Assembly (NCBI GenBank): GCA_934330725.1
Contig: CAKRGM010000007.1
Coordinates: 1-64,000 of the forward strand
DNA: 64,000 bases
Direction: 5' to 3'
Source: an uncultured Lachnospiraceae bacterium
GTDB taxonomy: Bacteria > Bacillota > Clostridia > Lachnospirales > Lachnospiraceae
A model generated the notes under the pieces. That model saw only the letters and a program-made list of their open reading frames with translations. It searched no databases and had not been told where the DNA came from. Shown here piece after piece: positions 28,156 to 35,514 of the stretch (position 1 is the stretch's first letter; the number at the start of each line of letters is the position of its first letter). The position numbers and the translations under genes were made by a program.

Positions 28156-28892
28156 TTTTTATCCTCCTTAACGCCACCAAATCTTCTGTCACGCTTATTG
28201 TATTTTAAAATAGCCTCAATTAGTTCTTTATTATGAAAGTCAGGCCAAAATGTATCTGTAAAGTAAAATTCTGTATATACAAGCTGCCACGGAAGATAAT
28301 TTGACAATCTTTGTTCACCACTTGTTCTTATAAGCAGATCAGGATCAGGCAATTCAAATGTATCCAGATTTTTGCTGATAAGCTCTTCAGATATATCATC
28401 AACAGAAATTTCCCCTGTTTTAATATTCCGGGCAATTTTTTTAACAGCTCTCGTTATTTCATCACGTCCGCCATAATTTATTGCAATAGTAAAATTAAGT
28501 CCTGTATTACCTTTTGTTTTTTCCTCAAGATTTTCAATACTCTCGATTATATCCGGGCTAAGCTCTTCTCTTCTTCCTATAACACGGCATCGTACATTAT
28601 TCTTCATTGACTTTTTAACACAATTCTTAAGGTAACTTCTTAAAATTCCCATCAAAGTATCAACTTCATCCTTTGATCTTTTCCAGTTTTCTGTTGAAAA
28701 TGCATATACAGTAAAATATTTTATGCCTAAATCATCGACTACTGTCAGCATATCCTCCACATTCTGGCTTCCAACCTTATGACCGTATTTTCTGGGTAAA
28801 TGTCTTTTCTTCGCCCATCTTCCATTTCCATCAAGAATCAATGCAACATGCTGTGGTATTTTTAATCCAAGTTCTTCATTAAATGTATCCAT
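28152..28892 (-). CDS. uppS: Undecaprenyl diphosphate synthase (cis-prenyltransferase)
   Basis: 246 residues. The catalytic Asp21 is in LILDGNGRWAKKR; FSTENWKRSKDEVDTLM and the C-terminal DLLIRTSGEQRLSNYLPWQ complete the family signature. It extends farnesyl diphosphate with isopentenyl units to the C55 carrier lipid for peptidoglycan and teichoic acid. It is coupled to cdsA by a 4-base overlap. A hairpin and nested palindromes lie just upstream, between frr and this gene. Confidence 0.97.
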   Translation of the reverse strand: MDTFNEELGLKIPQHVALILDGNGRWAKKRHLPRKYGHKVGSQNVEDMLTVVDDLGIKYFTVYAFSTENWKRSKDEVDTLMGILRSYLKNCVKKSMKNNVRCRVIGRREELSPDIIESIENLEEKTKGNTGLNFTIAINYGGRDEITRAVKKIARNIKTGEISVDDISEELISKNLDTFELPDPDLLIRTSGEQRLSNYLPWQLVYTEFYFTDTFWPDFHNKELIEAILKYNKRDRRFGGVKEDKN

Positions 28893-28917
28893 ATTTTTCT
28901 CCTAATTTTTTATGAAG

Positions 28918-28949
28918 AAATCCGTAAGAATATGCATTCCTACGGATTT
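28918..28949 (-). terminator. Hairpin between frr and uppS, possible terminator
   Basis: AAATCCGTA pairs with TACGGATTT, with further pairing GAAT/ATTC inside. On the minus strand it is followed by CTTCATAAAAAATT, a poor U-tract. It may be a partial terminator or an RNA processing site, because uppS has little room for a promoter of its own after it. Confidence 0.45.
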
Positions 28950-28952
28950 TAT

Positions 28953-28970
28953 GGCATATGCCAGGCATAT
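28953..28970. repeat. Nested palindromes upstream of uppS
   Basis: GGCATATGCC is a perfect 10-bp palindrome. It overlaps ATATGCC-A-GGCATAT, a 7-bp inverted repeat around a single base. Both lie in the 123-bp spacer between frr and uppS. The shape fits a protein-binding operator as well as a short RNA hairpin. Confidence 0.5.
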
Positions 28971-29015
28971 ACGCTGATGAAACACATTGATATCTGTATA
29001 TCAGTTTTTTTCAAA

Positions 29016-29567
29016 CTAAACAGTAAGTATTTCTTTTGTCTTATCTTCAATTATTGAATCAATTATTGAAATATATTTATCTGTCAGCTTCTGAACACTA
29101 TCTTCTGCATTCTTAAGCTCATCTTCTGATATTTCATTTGCCTTATTCTGTTTCTTAAAACTGTCATTTGCATCTCTTCTGATATTTCTGATGGCTACCT
29201 TTGTATTATCTCCCTTTTTCTTTACATCTTTGGCAAGTTCCTTACGTCTTTCTTCTGTAAGTTCAGGAAATACAAGACGGACAACTTTTCCATCATTATT
29301 CGGTGTTATTCCGAGATCAGAAACAAGAATTGCTTTTTCAATTTCCTTTATAAGATTTGATTCCCATGGCTGTATCTGAATCATCCTTGCTTCTGGAACA
29401 GATATATTTGCCACCTGCTGTAAAGATGTAGGTGTTCCATAATAGTCAACCTTAATCTTATCAAGAAGATGCGGATTCGCTCTTCCTGCTCTTATTGAAA
29501 CATATTCTTCTTTTAATGAATCAACTGATTTTTTCATTTTTTCTTCAAATTCTTTAATATCGCTCAT
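29016..29567 (-). CDS. frr: Ribosome recycling factor
   Basis: 183 residues. Conserved segments: [38 protein letters not shown] in two parts, [20 protein letters not shown] motif (here [13 protein letters not shown]), and [10 protein letters not shown]. With EF-G it splits post-termination ribosomes. It follows pyrH after 83 bases, the standard tsf-pyrH-frr order interrupted here only by the bactofilin before pyrH. Confidence 0.97.
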   Translation of the reverse strand: MSDIKEFEEKMKKSVDSLKEEYVSIRAGRANPHLLDKIKVDYYGTPTSLQQVANISVPEARMIQIQPWESNLIKEIEKAILVSDLGITPNNDGKVVRLVFPELTEERRKELAKDVKKKGDNTKVAIRNIRRDANDSFKKQNKANEISEDELKNAEDSVQKLTDKYISIIDSIIEDKTKEILTV

Positions 29568-29650
29568 TTTTTCCTCTCATTTCTTTATATTATTTTTACT
29601 GATACATTTTTCTGCAAAACAACCTGACTTATTATTCAGGAATTCATGTA

Positions 29651-30358
29651 TTAATCTACAGTTACAATGGTGCCTGTAAATTTGCCAGTCATTGCATTAA
29701 GTATACTGTTTTCTTCATTTAATCCAAATACCATAAGCGGCATTTTATTTTCCATGCACATAACTGAAGCTGTCATATCAATAACACCGAGTTTTTTAGC
29801 TACAACTTCCTCTATTGAAATAGTATCATATTTCTTTGCATCTTTATTAACTGCAGGATCGCTGTCATAAATACCATCTATAGACTTAGCAAGTAATATT
29901 GCATCCGCATCCATCTCAATCGCACGCAGAACGATTCCTGTATCCGTTGAAAAATATGGATGTCCTGTACCACCCGCAAAGAAAACAACCATTCCTTTTT
30001 CAAAATACTTATTTGCGCGATCCTTGGAAAATAATTTTGTCATACTGCCACATTCAAACGGCGTAAGGATACTTGTCTTAAGCCCCTGTGATCTGAAAAG
30101 CTCAGATACATAAATACAGTTCATTATAGTTGCAAGCATTCCTATCTGATCTGCCTTAGTCCTGTCTATGTTATCATTAGAACGACCTCTCCAATAATTA
30201 CCGCCGCCAATCACAACACCAACATCGATATTTTTTTCTGTAATCTTCTTTACCTGATTGGCAATATCGATAATAAGTCCGTCATCATATCCTGAATTCT
30301 TACTTTTTGCAAGTGCTTCACCACTAAGCTTAAGTATAACTCTTTTTATATCTTTCAT
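29651..30358 (-). CDS. pyrH: UMP kinase
   Basis: 235 residues of the amino acid kinase fold. VILKLSGEAL at the start, GVVIGGGNYWRGR for phosphate binding, IDRTKADQIGMLATIMN, and the FAGGTGHPYFSTDT motif identify bacterial UMP kinase. It phosphorylates UMP to UDP and is usually regulated by UTP and GTP. It lies 46 bases after the bactofilin gene and probably shares its promoter. Confidence 0.97.
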   Translation of the reverse strand: MKDIKRVILKLSGEALAKSKNSGYDDGLIIDIANQVKKITEKNIDVGVVIGGGNYWRGRSNDNIDRTKADQIGMLATIMNCIYVSELFRSQGLKTSILTPFECGSMTKLFSKDRANKYFEKGMVVFFAGGTGHPYFSTDTGIVLRAIEMDADAILLAKSIDGIYDSDPAVNKDAKKYDTISIEEVVAKKLGVIDMTASVMCMENKMPLMVFGLNEENSILNAMTGKFTGTIVTVD

Positions 30359-30404
30359 TATAAAATACTCCTGTCTGCTTTTAGATTACCAAAGAATTTT
30401 ATTA

Positions 30405-31463
30405 TTATTTTCTCTTAAAGTCAAATATATCATCTGTATTAATTTCTGAATAGCACTGTGAGCAATGACCTTCAATTCTGGCTCCATTATTAATCTGAAC
30501 AGTCTTTGATTTAATATCACCCACGATAATAGCTGTTGAATCTATCACTACAGGACCATGAACATCAATATCTCCTTTTATTGCCCCGGCGATAACTGCA
30601 GCTTCTGCAAAAATATTACCAACAACTACTGTTTTCTCGCCGACATTTGCAGAGCCCTTAGCAACAATATTACCTTCTACATTGGCTGTATTGATAAATA
30701 CTTCATTTGCATTTGCATCGCCAATAAGCTGTCCGCTTATTGTAAGTTTACCCCTGCATTCAACATTACCATTAACAGTACCAAAAATATCTATTGAACC
30801 TGCTGATGATAAATCACCTGTCACCTTAAGTCCTGCTGTAATAACAGCAGTTTCATCTGCTATTGCATTTTCATCTGCAATCTTCTTAGATTCTTCTTCC
30901 ATATATGTTCCCTCTTCGCTATCATTATTTTCAATATTGTCTTTAAAATCGTCCTCTTCCTGCATAACAGATTCATTATCTGAAAACATTTCGGTATCTT
31001 TATCAGCTGTTAAATCAGATTCCGAATAGTCCACTTCATTTTCTAATCCATTGAGACTGCCAAGGTCACCATGCTCTTTAGAATCTTCTAAATCATCCGT
31101 ATCGTCTAAAACATCTGCACCATCTAAAGTATCCAATCCATCCGAATCATCAAAATCATTCAAATCATCTGTATTATCCAGATCATCAAAATCATCTAAC
31201 GAATTCAGACCCTGTTTACTATCATGACTGTCTATTCCATCAGACGCATATAATCCAACACGCTCATCCTCATCATCATCTTCTTCATCTTCGTCTTCTT
31301 CATCGTCAGCTTCCTTCTGTAAATCAGCTGCCATTCTGACAAGATCTGGATCATCTAACCCATCAGCCACTTCATCATCATTATCCATATCTGCATCAAG
31401 TTCCGCATTAAGATCATTTACAGCTTCTGATAAATCATCTTTAAAATCTTTAAAAAATCCCAT
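30405..31463 (-). CDS. Bactofilin-domain protein with a long acidic N-terminal region
   Basis: 352 residues in two parts. Residues 1 to about 195 are very rich in Asp, Glu, Ser, Leu and Asn with LDDxDDLDD-type repeats; no fold is recognisable. Residues from about 200 to 340 form the bactofilin (DUF583) beta-helix: GLKVTGDLSSAGSIDIFGTVNGNVECRG, then repeated GxIxGDxxxxGxVxV-type turns ending IEGHCSQC. Bactofilins polymerise without nucleotide into cytoskeletal filaments at the membrane. Usual bactofilins are 120-200 residues, so the acidic extension is unusual. The gene is inserted between tsf and pyrH, with its own promoter. Confidence 0.88.
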   Translation of the reverse strand: MGFFKDFKDDLSEAVNDLNAELDADMDNDDEVADGLDDPDLVRMAADLQKEADDEEDEDEEDDDEDERVGLYASDGIDSHDSKQGLNSLDDFDDLDNTDDLNDFDDSDGLDTLDGADVLDDTDDLEDSKEHGDLGSLNGLENEVDYSESDLTADKDTEMFSDNESVMQEEDDFKDNIENNDSEEGTYMEEESKKIADENAIADETAVITAGLKVTGDLSSAGSIDIFGTVNGNVECRGKLTISGQLIGDANANEVFINTANVEGNIVAKGSANVGEKTVVVGNIFAEAAVIAGAIKGDIDVHGPVVIDSTAIIVGDIKSKTVQINNGARIEGHCSQCYSEINTDDIFDFKRK

Positions 31464-31501
31464 ACAGCTTTTTCCTCCGTTATGTTCACAATACTATATT
31501 T

Positions 31502-31530
31502 AGTATATCACATGGATTTACTTTTTTGAA
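31502..31530 (-). promoter_or_regulatory. Candidate sigma-A promoter for the bactofilin-pyrH-frr unit
   Basis: On the minus strand TTCAAA, 17 bases, TATACT, about 40 bases before the bactofilin start. The -10 matches 5 of 6 and the -35 4 of 6. It lies after the tsf terminator, as expected for a new unit. Confidence 0.5.
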
Positions 31531-31572
31531 GCAATTTATTAGTTTTAGTATTTCATTTCAAATGTCATATAA

Positions 31573-31624
31573 GAGCATGCTATAAAAGCGGGGGGTGCAA
31601 TCTTTTACATCCCTCGCTTTTATA
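31573..31624 (-). terminator. Terminator of tsf
   Basis: TATAAAAGCG pairs with CGCTTTTATA, with GGG/CCC pairing inside, about 30 bases after the tsf stop codon. The U-rich part is within the 3' arm (GCTTTTATA). Confidence 0.65.
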
Positions 31625-31653
31625 AAAATAAACGTTCATTTAACTACAAATAT

Positions 31654-32580
31654 TTATTTAAGCTGTGCTGCAACTTCTGCTGCGAAATCTTCTTCTTTCT
31701 TTTCAATACCTTCGCCTGTTTCATAACGGACAAACTTTTTGATATTAATCTTAGCATTGTTAGCTTTTGCTACTGATGCAACATATGCTGAAACGCTCTG
31801 CTTGCCATCTTCTGCTTTAACATATACCTGGTCTAAAAGGCAGATTTCCTTAAGTTCCTTATTAATACGTCCCTTAACCATACCTTCAATAATCTTTTCG
31901 TTAGCATCAGGTTTTTCATTCTGAGCAGCAACTCTTAAAATTTCTGTTTCCTTTTCAATGTAATCAGCATCTACCTCAGCTCTGTTAGTATACATTGGCT
32001 TAAGTGCTGCAGCCTGCATAGCAACATTCTTAGCCATTTCCTTAATTTCATCATTAACCACATCAGTTTCAACGTCAACTAATACACCAATCTTTCCACC
32101 CATGTGAATGTATGATGCAACAAAACCATTGTTTTCTTCTAATGTAGCGAATCTTCTGATTTTAAGATTTTCTCCTATTACAGATACCTGTACTGCTAAT
32201 TCTTCAGCAACTGTCTTTGTTTCATCTTCACTCCACTTTTCCTGAAGGAAAGCATCAACATCAGGTGCGCTTGTTGTTAATACCTGTTTTGCAACTGCTT
32301 CAACATATGCATTGAACTTTTCATTCTTAGCAACGAAATCTGTTTCTGAATTAACTTCTACAATTGCTGCTTTGTTACCATCTACAACAGTTTTAACAAT
32401 ACCTTCTGCTGCAACTCTTCCAGCCTTCTTAGCTGCCTTAGCCATACCATTTTCTCTTAAGAATTCTACAGCCTTGTCCATATCACCATCTGTGTTATTA
32501 AGCGCTTTCTTACAATCCATCATACCTGCGCCTGTCATTTCTCTTAATTCTTTTACCATTGCTGCTGTAACTGCTGCCAT
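31654..32580 (-). CDS. tsf: Elongation factor Ts
   Basis: 308 residues. N-terminal UBA-like domain with VKELREMTGAGMMDCKKAL, the core VNSETDFVAKNEKF motif, and a C-terminal module with KINIKKFVRYETGEGIEKK. It exchanges GDP for GTP on EF-Tu. It follows rpsB, separated by a terminator-like hairpin; no promoter is visible after that hairpin, so tsf probably depends on read-through. Confidence 0.98.
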   Translation of the reverse strand: MAAVTAAMVKELREMTGAGMMDCKKALNNTDGDMDKAVEFLRENGMAKAAKKAGRVAAEGIVKTVVDGNKAAIVEVNSETDFVAKNEKFNAYVEAVAKQVLTTSAPDVDAFLQEKWSEDETKTVAEELAVQVSVIGENLKIRRFATLEENNGFVASYIHMGGKIGVLVDVETDVVNDEIKEMAKNVAMQAAALKPMYTNRAEVDADYIEKETEILRVAAQNEKPDANEKIIEGMVKGRINKELKEICLLDQVYVKAEDGKQSVSAYVASVAKANNAKINIKKFVRYETGEGIEKKEEDFAAEVAAQLK

Positions 32581-32627
32581 TTTTTAATCCTCCATTTTTA
32601 ATTTTATATCATAAATATTATTTTTAT

Positions 32628-32667
32628 TTCAAAAAATGCTTCAACCTGTTCTTTCAGGCTGAAGCAT
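32628..32667 (-). terminator. Terminator/attenuator between rpsB and tsf
   Basis: On the minus strand GCTTCAGCCTG pairs with CAGGTTGAAGC, followed by ATTTTTTG. This is a clean intrinsic terminator shape between two genes that are normally co-transcribed. It would set the rpsB to tsf ratio. Confidence 0.75.
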
Positions 32668-32735
32668 CTTAATGGTTTGAATCCGATTTCAATTTTAAAC
32701 CAGTGTAATCAGACTCAGCCAAAACTGTTCCAAAA

Positions 32736-33461
32736 TTAAGCTTCTGCTTCAGTTTCTTCTACTTCTGGAGCTTCTTCTGTTCCCTGCTTAGCTTCAATAA
32801 CAGCATCTGCCATCTTAGCAACAATAAGCTTAACAGCACGGATAGCGTCATCATTACCAGGGATAATATAATCTAATTCATCAGGATCGCAGTTTGTATC
32901 AGCAATACCGATAAGCTTGATTCCTAATGCATGAGCTTCCTGAACACAAATTCTTTCCTTCTTAGGATCAACGATGAAAATTGCATCTGGAATTCTCTTC
33001 ATTTCCTTAATACCACCAAGGTTTTTCTGAAGCTTTTCTAATTCCTTCTTAAGATTGATAACTTCTTTCTTAGGAAGAACATCAAATGTTCCATCTTCCT
33101 GCATTGTTTCAATTTCTTTAAGTCTTGCAATTCTGCTCTGAATTGTCTTGAAGTTAGTAAGCATTCCGCCTAACCATCTTTCATTTACATAATACATTCC
33201 ACAACGCTCAGCTTCTGTTGCAATTGCATCCTGAGCCTGCTTCTTTGTACCAACAAAAAGAATTGTACCACCATCAGCAACAACATCTGAAATTGCCTTA
33301 TATGCATCATCAACCATTCCTACTGATTTCTGTAAATCGATGATATGGATACCATTTCTTTCTGTGTAGATGTACTCAGCCATCTTAGGGTTCCATCTTC
33401 TTGTCTGATGTCCAAAATGAACACCTGCTTCAAGTAACTGTTTCATTGAAATAACACTCAT
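32736..33461 (-). CDS. rpsB: 30S ribosomal protein S2
   Basis: 241 residues. Signature parts: [22 protein letters not shown] at the start, [33 protein letters not shown], and [20 protein letters not shown]2 binds the 30S body and recruits S1-type proteins late in assembly. The gene follows the flagellar block as in Bacillus but has its own strong promoter and a leader of about 100 bases. Confidence 0.98.
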   Translation of the reverse strand: MSVISMKQLLEAGVHFGHQTRRWNPKMAEYIYTERNGIHIIDLQKSVGMVDDAYKAISDVVADGGTILFVGTKKQAQDAIATEAERCGMYYVNERWLGGMLTNFKTIQSRIARLKEIETMQEDGTFDVLPKKEVINLKKELEKLQKNLGGIKEMKRIPDAIFIVDPKKERICVQEAHALGIKLIGIADTNCDPDELDYIIPGNDDAIRAVKLIVAKMADAVIEAKQGTEEAPEVEETEAEA

Positions 33462-33570
33462 TTTAATACCTCCATTGGTTAATTGTCATTTGTAAGCTTC
33501 ATCTTTTGCAGCAACTAAATAAATAGCACCAGCTGTAAAATCCACTTACATGTTTTTTCACACAAAGCTG

Positions 33571-33599
33571 ATTATATCAATTGTTTTAAAATAAATCAA
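33571..33599 (-). promoter_or_regulatory. Sigma-A promoter of rpsB
   Basis: On the minus strand TTGATT, 17 bases, TATAAT. The -10 is a perfect match and the spacing ideal. It marks the boundary between the flagellar block and the translation genes, and leaves a leader of about 100 bases in which S2-dependent control is possible but not shown. Confidence 0.75.
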
Positions 33600-33616
33600 G
33601 CTTTTTTTATTTTTTG

Positions 33617-34168
33617 TTATTTGGATCTTGTGATTATCTTAGCAATATTTTCGAAGCTGTCGCCTTTCTTTATATCATATGTACCTTCTTTAATTCTGCT
33701 TGCATATCCTGACTCACCCATATAAGCCAAAAATCCTGACTTATCAGTAATAACACCTGCATTATAAAGAATATCTGCCGCCTGTGAAGCATAATATACA
33801 TCTTTTATGACTACAGATACCGACTGTGAAGATTCATTTGCAGCTGATGTCTGCTCAGGTGTCTGTGTTTCAGGCTGCGTCTGTTCCTGTGTCTGCGTTT
33901 CAGGCTGTGTCTGTGTTTCAGGCTGCGTTACTGCATCAGTCTGACTTTCTGTTGTCTGTTCGGTACTGCTGCCTGTCTCATTATTAGATGTTGTTTCATC
34001 CTCACTGCTCTTTTCTGTATAGGCAATAATTGAAGACGTTGTTTCTTCAGTCGTACTTTTATTCATAACCAAAGCTTTTTCATTTCTTATATTATTTGAA
34101 ATAGTAAGCATTATTGTGGTTACCACAAGCCCCATGCCTAGACCTCTTATATAATATTTTAGTCTCAT
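33617..34168 (-). CDS. Membrane-anchored MltG N-terminal-like (LysM-like) protein
   Basis: 183 residues from an ATG with AGGAG six bases upstream. One membrane segment follows the YYIRGLGMG start (about 9-24). A Thr/Gln/Glu/Pro-rich spacer with repeated TQPETQTQ units runs from about 40 to 110. A C-terminal domain has DVYYASQAADILYNAGVITD and IKEGTYDIKKGDSFENIAKII. That domain matches the small N-terminal LysM-like subdomain of endolytic transglycosylase MltG; the catalytic domain is absent, so it should bind rather than cut glycan. It is the last gene before rpsB. A 24-codon gene just upstream repeats its first residues. Confidence 0.65.
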   Translation of the reverse strand: MRLKYYIRGLGMGLVVTTIMLTISNNIRNEKALVMNKSTTEETTSSIIAYTEKSSEDETTSNNETGSSTEQTTESQTDAVTQPETQTQPETQTQEQTQPETQTPEQTSAANESSQSVSVVIKDVYYASQAADILYNAGVITDKSGFLAYMGESGYASRIKEGTYDIKKGDSFENIAKIITRSK

Positions 34169-34217
34169 CACAAACTCCTTACTGCTTTTTACAATGTTAT
34201 TCCACTCATATTATCAG

Positions 34218-34292
34218 TCAGGTGAAAATAATTACTATAGCAGATATTATAATCCCTATACCAAGCCCTCTGATATAATACTTTAGATTCAT
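34218..34292 (-). CDS. 24-residue membrane peptide, paralogue of the next gene's N-terminus
   Basis: An ATG with GGGGA and AGGA close upstream opens a 24-codon frame ending in TGA. The peptide begins MNLKYYIRGLGIGIIISA, nearly the same as MRLKYYIRGLGMGLVVTT at the start of the MltG-like gene that follows, and ends within the hydrophobic segment. It starts 13 bases after the SwrB-like stop. It may be a translated single-span peptide or the remnant of a duplicated gene. The similarity to the neighbour and the ribosome site are seen directly; function is unknown. Confidence 0.6.
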   Translation of the reverse strand: MNLKYYIRGLGIGIIISAIVIIFT

Positions 34293-34305
34293 TCCTGATT
34301 CCCCG

Positions 34306-35091
34306 CTATTTTTCACTGTTATACAAATCAATCACAAGATTTACTTCTCCAACACCAATGTTTAGTTCTTTTGCAATCTGCCTGTTATCATATCCTGCTT
34401 CATATAACTTCAATATATTTTCATTGCTTATCTCTTTATCACTCTTATTCTTAAAACCAGCTGTCTGTAATGATTTTTGATTTTTTTCTGCACTGACAGA
34501 ATTCTTCACTATATCATCAAGCTTTTCCGCCTGTGTACCTTTCTTATCATTTGATACAGTGTTCTTTACTTTTTCATTACTTTTTCTTACCAGTTCAACC
34601 AGCCTTTCCTTCGCAAGATCTCTTGTTTCCGAATGTGACGTCTCCACAGAATCAGTATTAACGCTACCAGCCGGTTCCTTCTCCACATCTGCCTGTGCTT
34701 TAATCTGCTCAACCTGTTTTTTTGCAATATTAACATTCTTTACTGTACTCTTAACTTCTTTTGCTTTTTCATTAAGCATATCATATAAAAAGACTGTCTC
34801 ATTATGATTTTTATTTATTTCATTCATTATTGTATCTGCATACTCGTTCATTTCAAGTATCTTTGTGTTGGATATTTTATCAAGTGATGCTTCTGTTTTC
34901 TCACTTATTTCTGCAATTTCCTCCTGAAGCAGTTCATTAATCTGCTTACGGATGCTTTCCTTCTGTTCATCAGTAAGATCTGCATCTATTCTTACTTCTT
35001 CAACAGACGTTTCATTACCATCACCCATTATAAAACTTACAACAACACAAATCAGGCCACATACTAATAATATTATTTCAAAAACTGTCAT
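34306..35091 (-). CDS. SwrB-like single-span coiled-coil protein
   Basis: 261 residues from an ATG five bases behind GGAGG. A membrane segment at the N-terminus (about 3-20) is followed by a long charged, helical region of about 200 residues likely to form coiled coil. The C-terminus has KLYEAGYDNRQIAKELNIGVGEVNLVIDLY, a helix-turn-helix-like end. This layout and the position after sigD and before rpsB match SwrB, which in Bacillus promotes flagellar basal body and export gate assembly. Sequence similarity outside the C-terminal motif is low, so the link is by layout and synteny. Confidence 0.6.
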   Translation of the reverse strand: MTVFEIILLVCGLICVVVSFIMGDGNETSVEEVRIDADLTDEQKESIRKQINELLQEEIAEISEKTEASLDKISNTKILEMNEYADTIMNEINKNHNETVFLYDMLNEKAKEVKSTVKNVNIAKKQVEQIKAQADVEKEPAGSVNTDSVETSHSETRDLAKERLVELVRKSNEKVKNTVSNDKKGTQAEKLDDIVKNSVSAEKNQKSLQTAGFKNKSDKEISNENILKLYEAGYDNRQIAKELNIGVGEVNLVIDLYNSEK

Positions 35092-35160
35092 TTTTACCTC
35101 CATGCTTACAAAGCATATTATTTATTTATACCCGTATAACTATATGTATAATAAATCGTA

Positions 35161-35484
35161 TTATATTTTCACATCAAAATCAACAAAATCTTTATTTTTC
35201 ACGACAACTTTTCCTTCTGATTCTGTCTTTCGTTTCTTTTTATATGAACCATTGCGGGTATATTCATTATTACTTTTTTCTTTTGCATCAAACTTTTTTT
35301 CAGAATTATTGTTCTCCGGATCATCCTTGCGTTTTACCTGTTCAGATTTAACTTCTGCATTCTTTTCCACCTGCACCGCAATATTCTGCTGTTGCACAAC
35401 AGGTTTACTAAGCTGCTGCTGTTTTATCTGGGATACCTCATTCATTTGCTGTATCATTGCTAAATCTATAGGCTTTACAATCAT
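35161..35484 (-). CDS. Small Lys/Gln/Asn-rich protein of the flagellar block
   Basis: 107 residues from an ATG five bases behind GGAG; a TTG seven codons upstream is less likely. The first 30 residues are helical (MIVKPIDLAMIQQMNEVSQI); the rest is charged and low in complexity, with many Lys, Glu, Asn and Gln. No known domain. Its first part could be a peptide motif for binding another flagellar protein. It sits between fapA and the SwrB-like gene. Confidence 0.55.
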   Translation of the reverse strand: MIVKPIDLAMIQQMNEVSQIKQQQLSKPVVQQQNIAVQVEKNAEVKSEQVKRKDDPENNNSEKKFDAKEKSNNEYTRNGSYKKKRKTESEGKVVVKNKDFVDFDVKI

Positions 35485-35514
35485 ATAAACTCCATTCCGA
35501 ATCAAACTTTAATT

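Noticed and set aside
33840..33960. Short direct repeats of GTTTCAGGCTGYGTCTG type, considered as a CRISPR-like array
   Set aside because: Repeats are irregular, without unique spacers, and encode the TQPETQ linker of the MltG-like protein.
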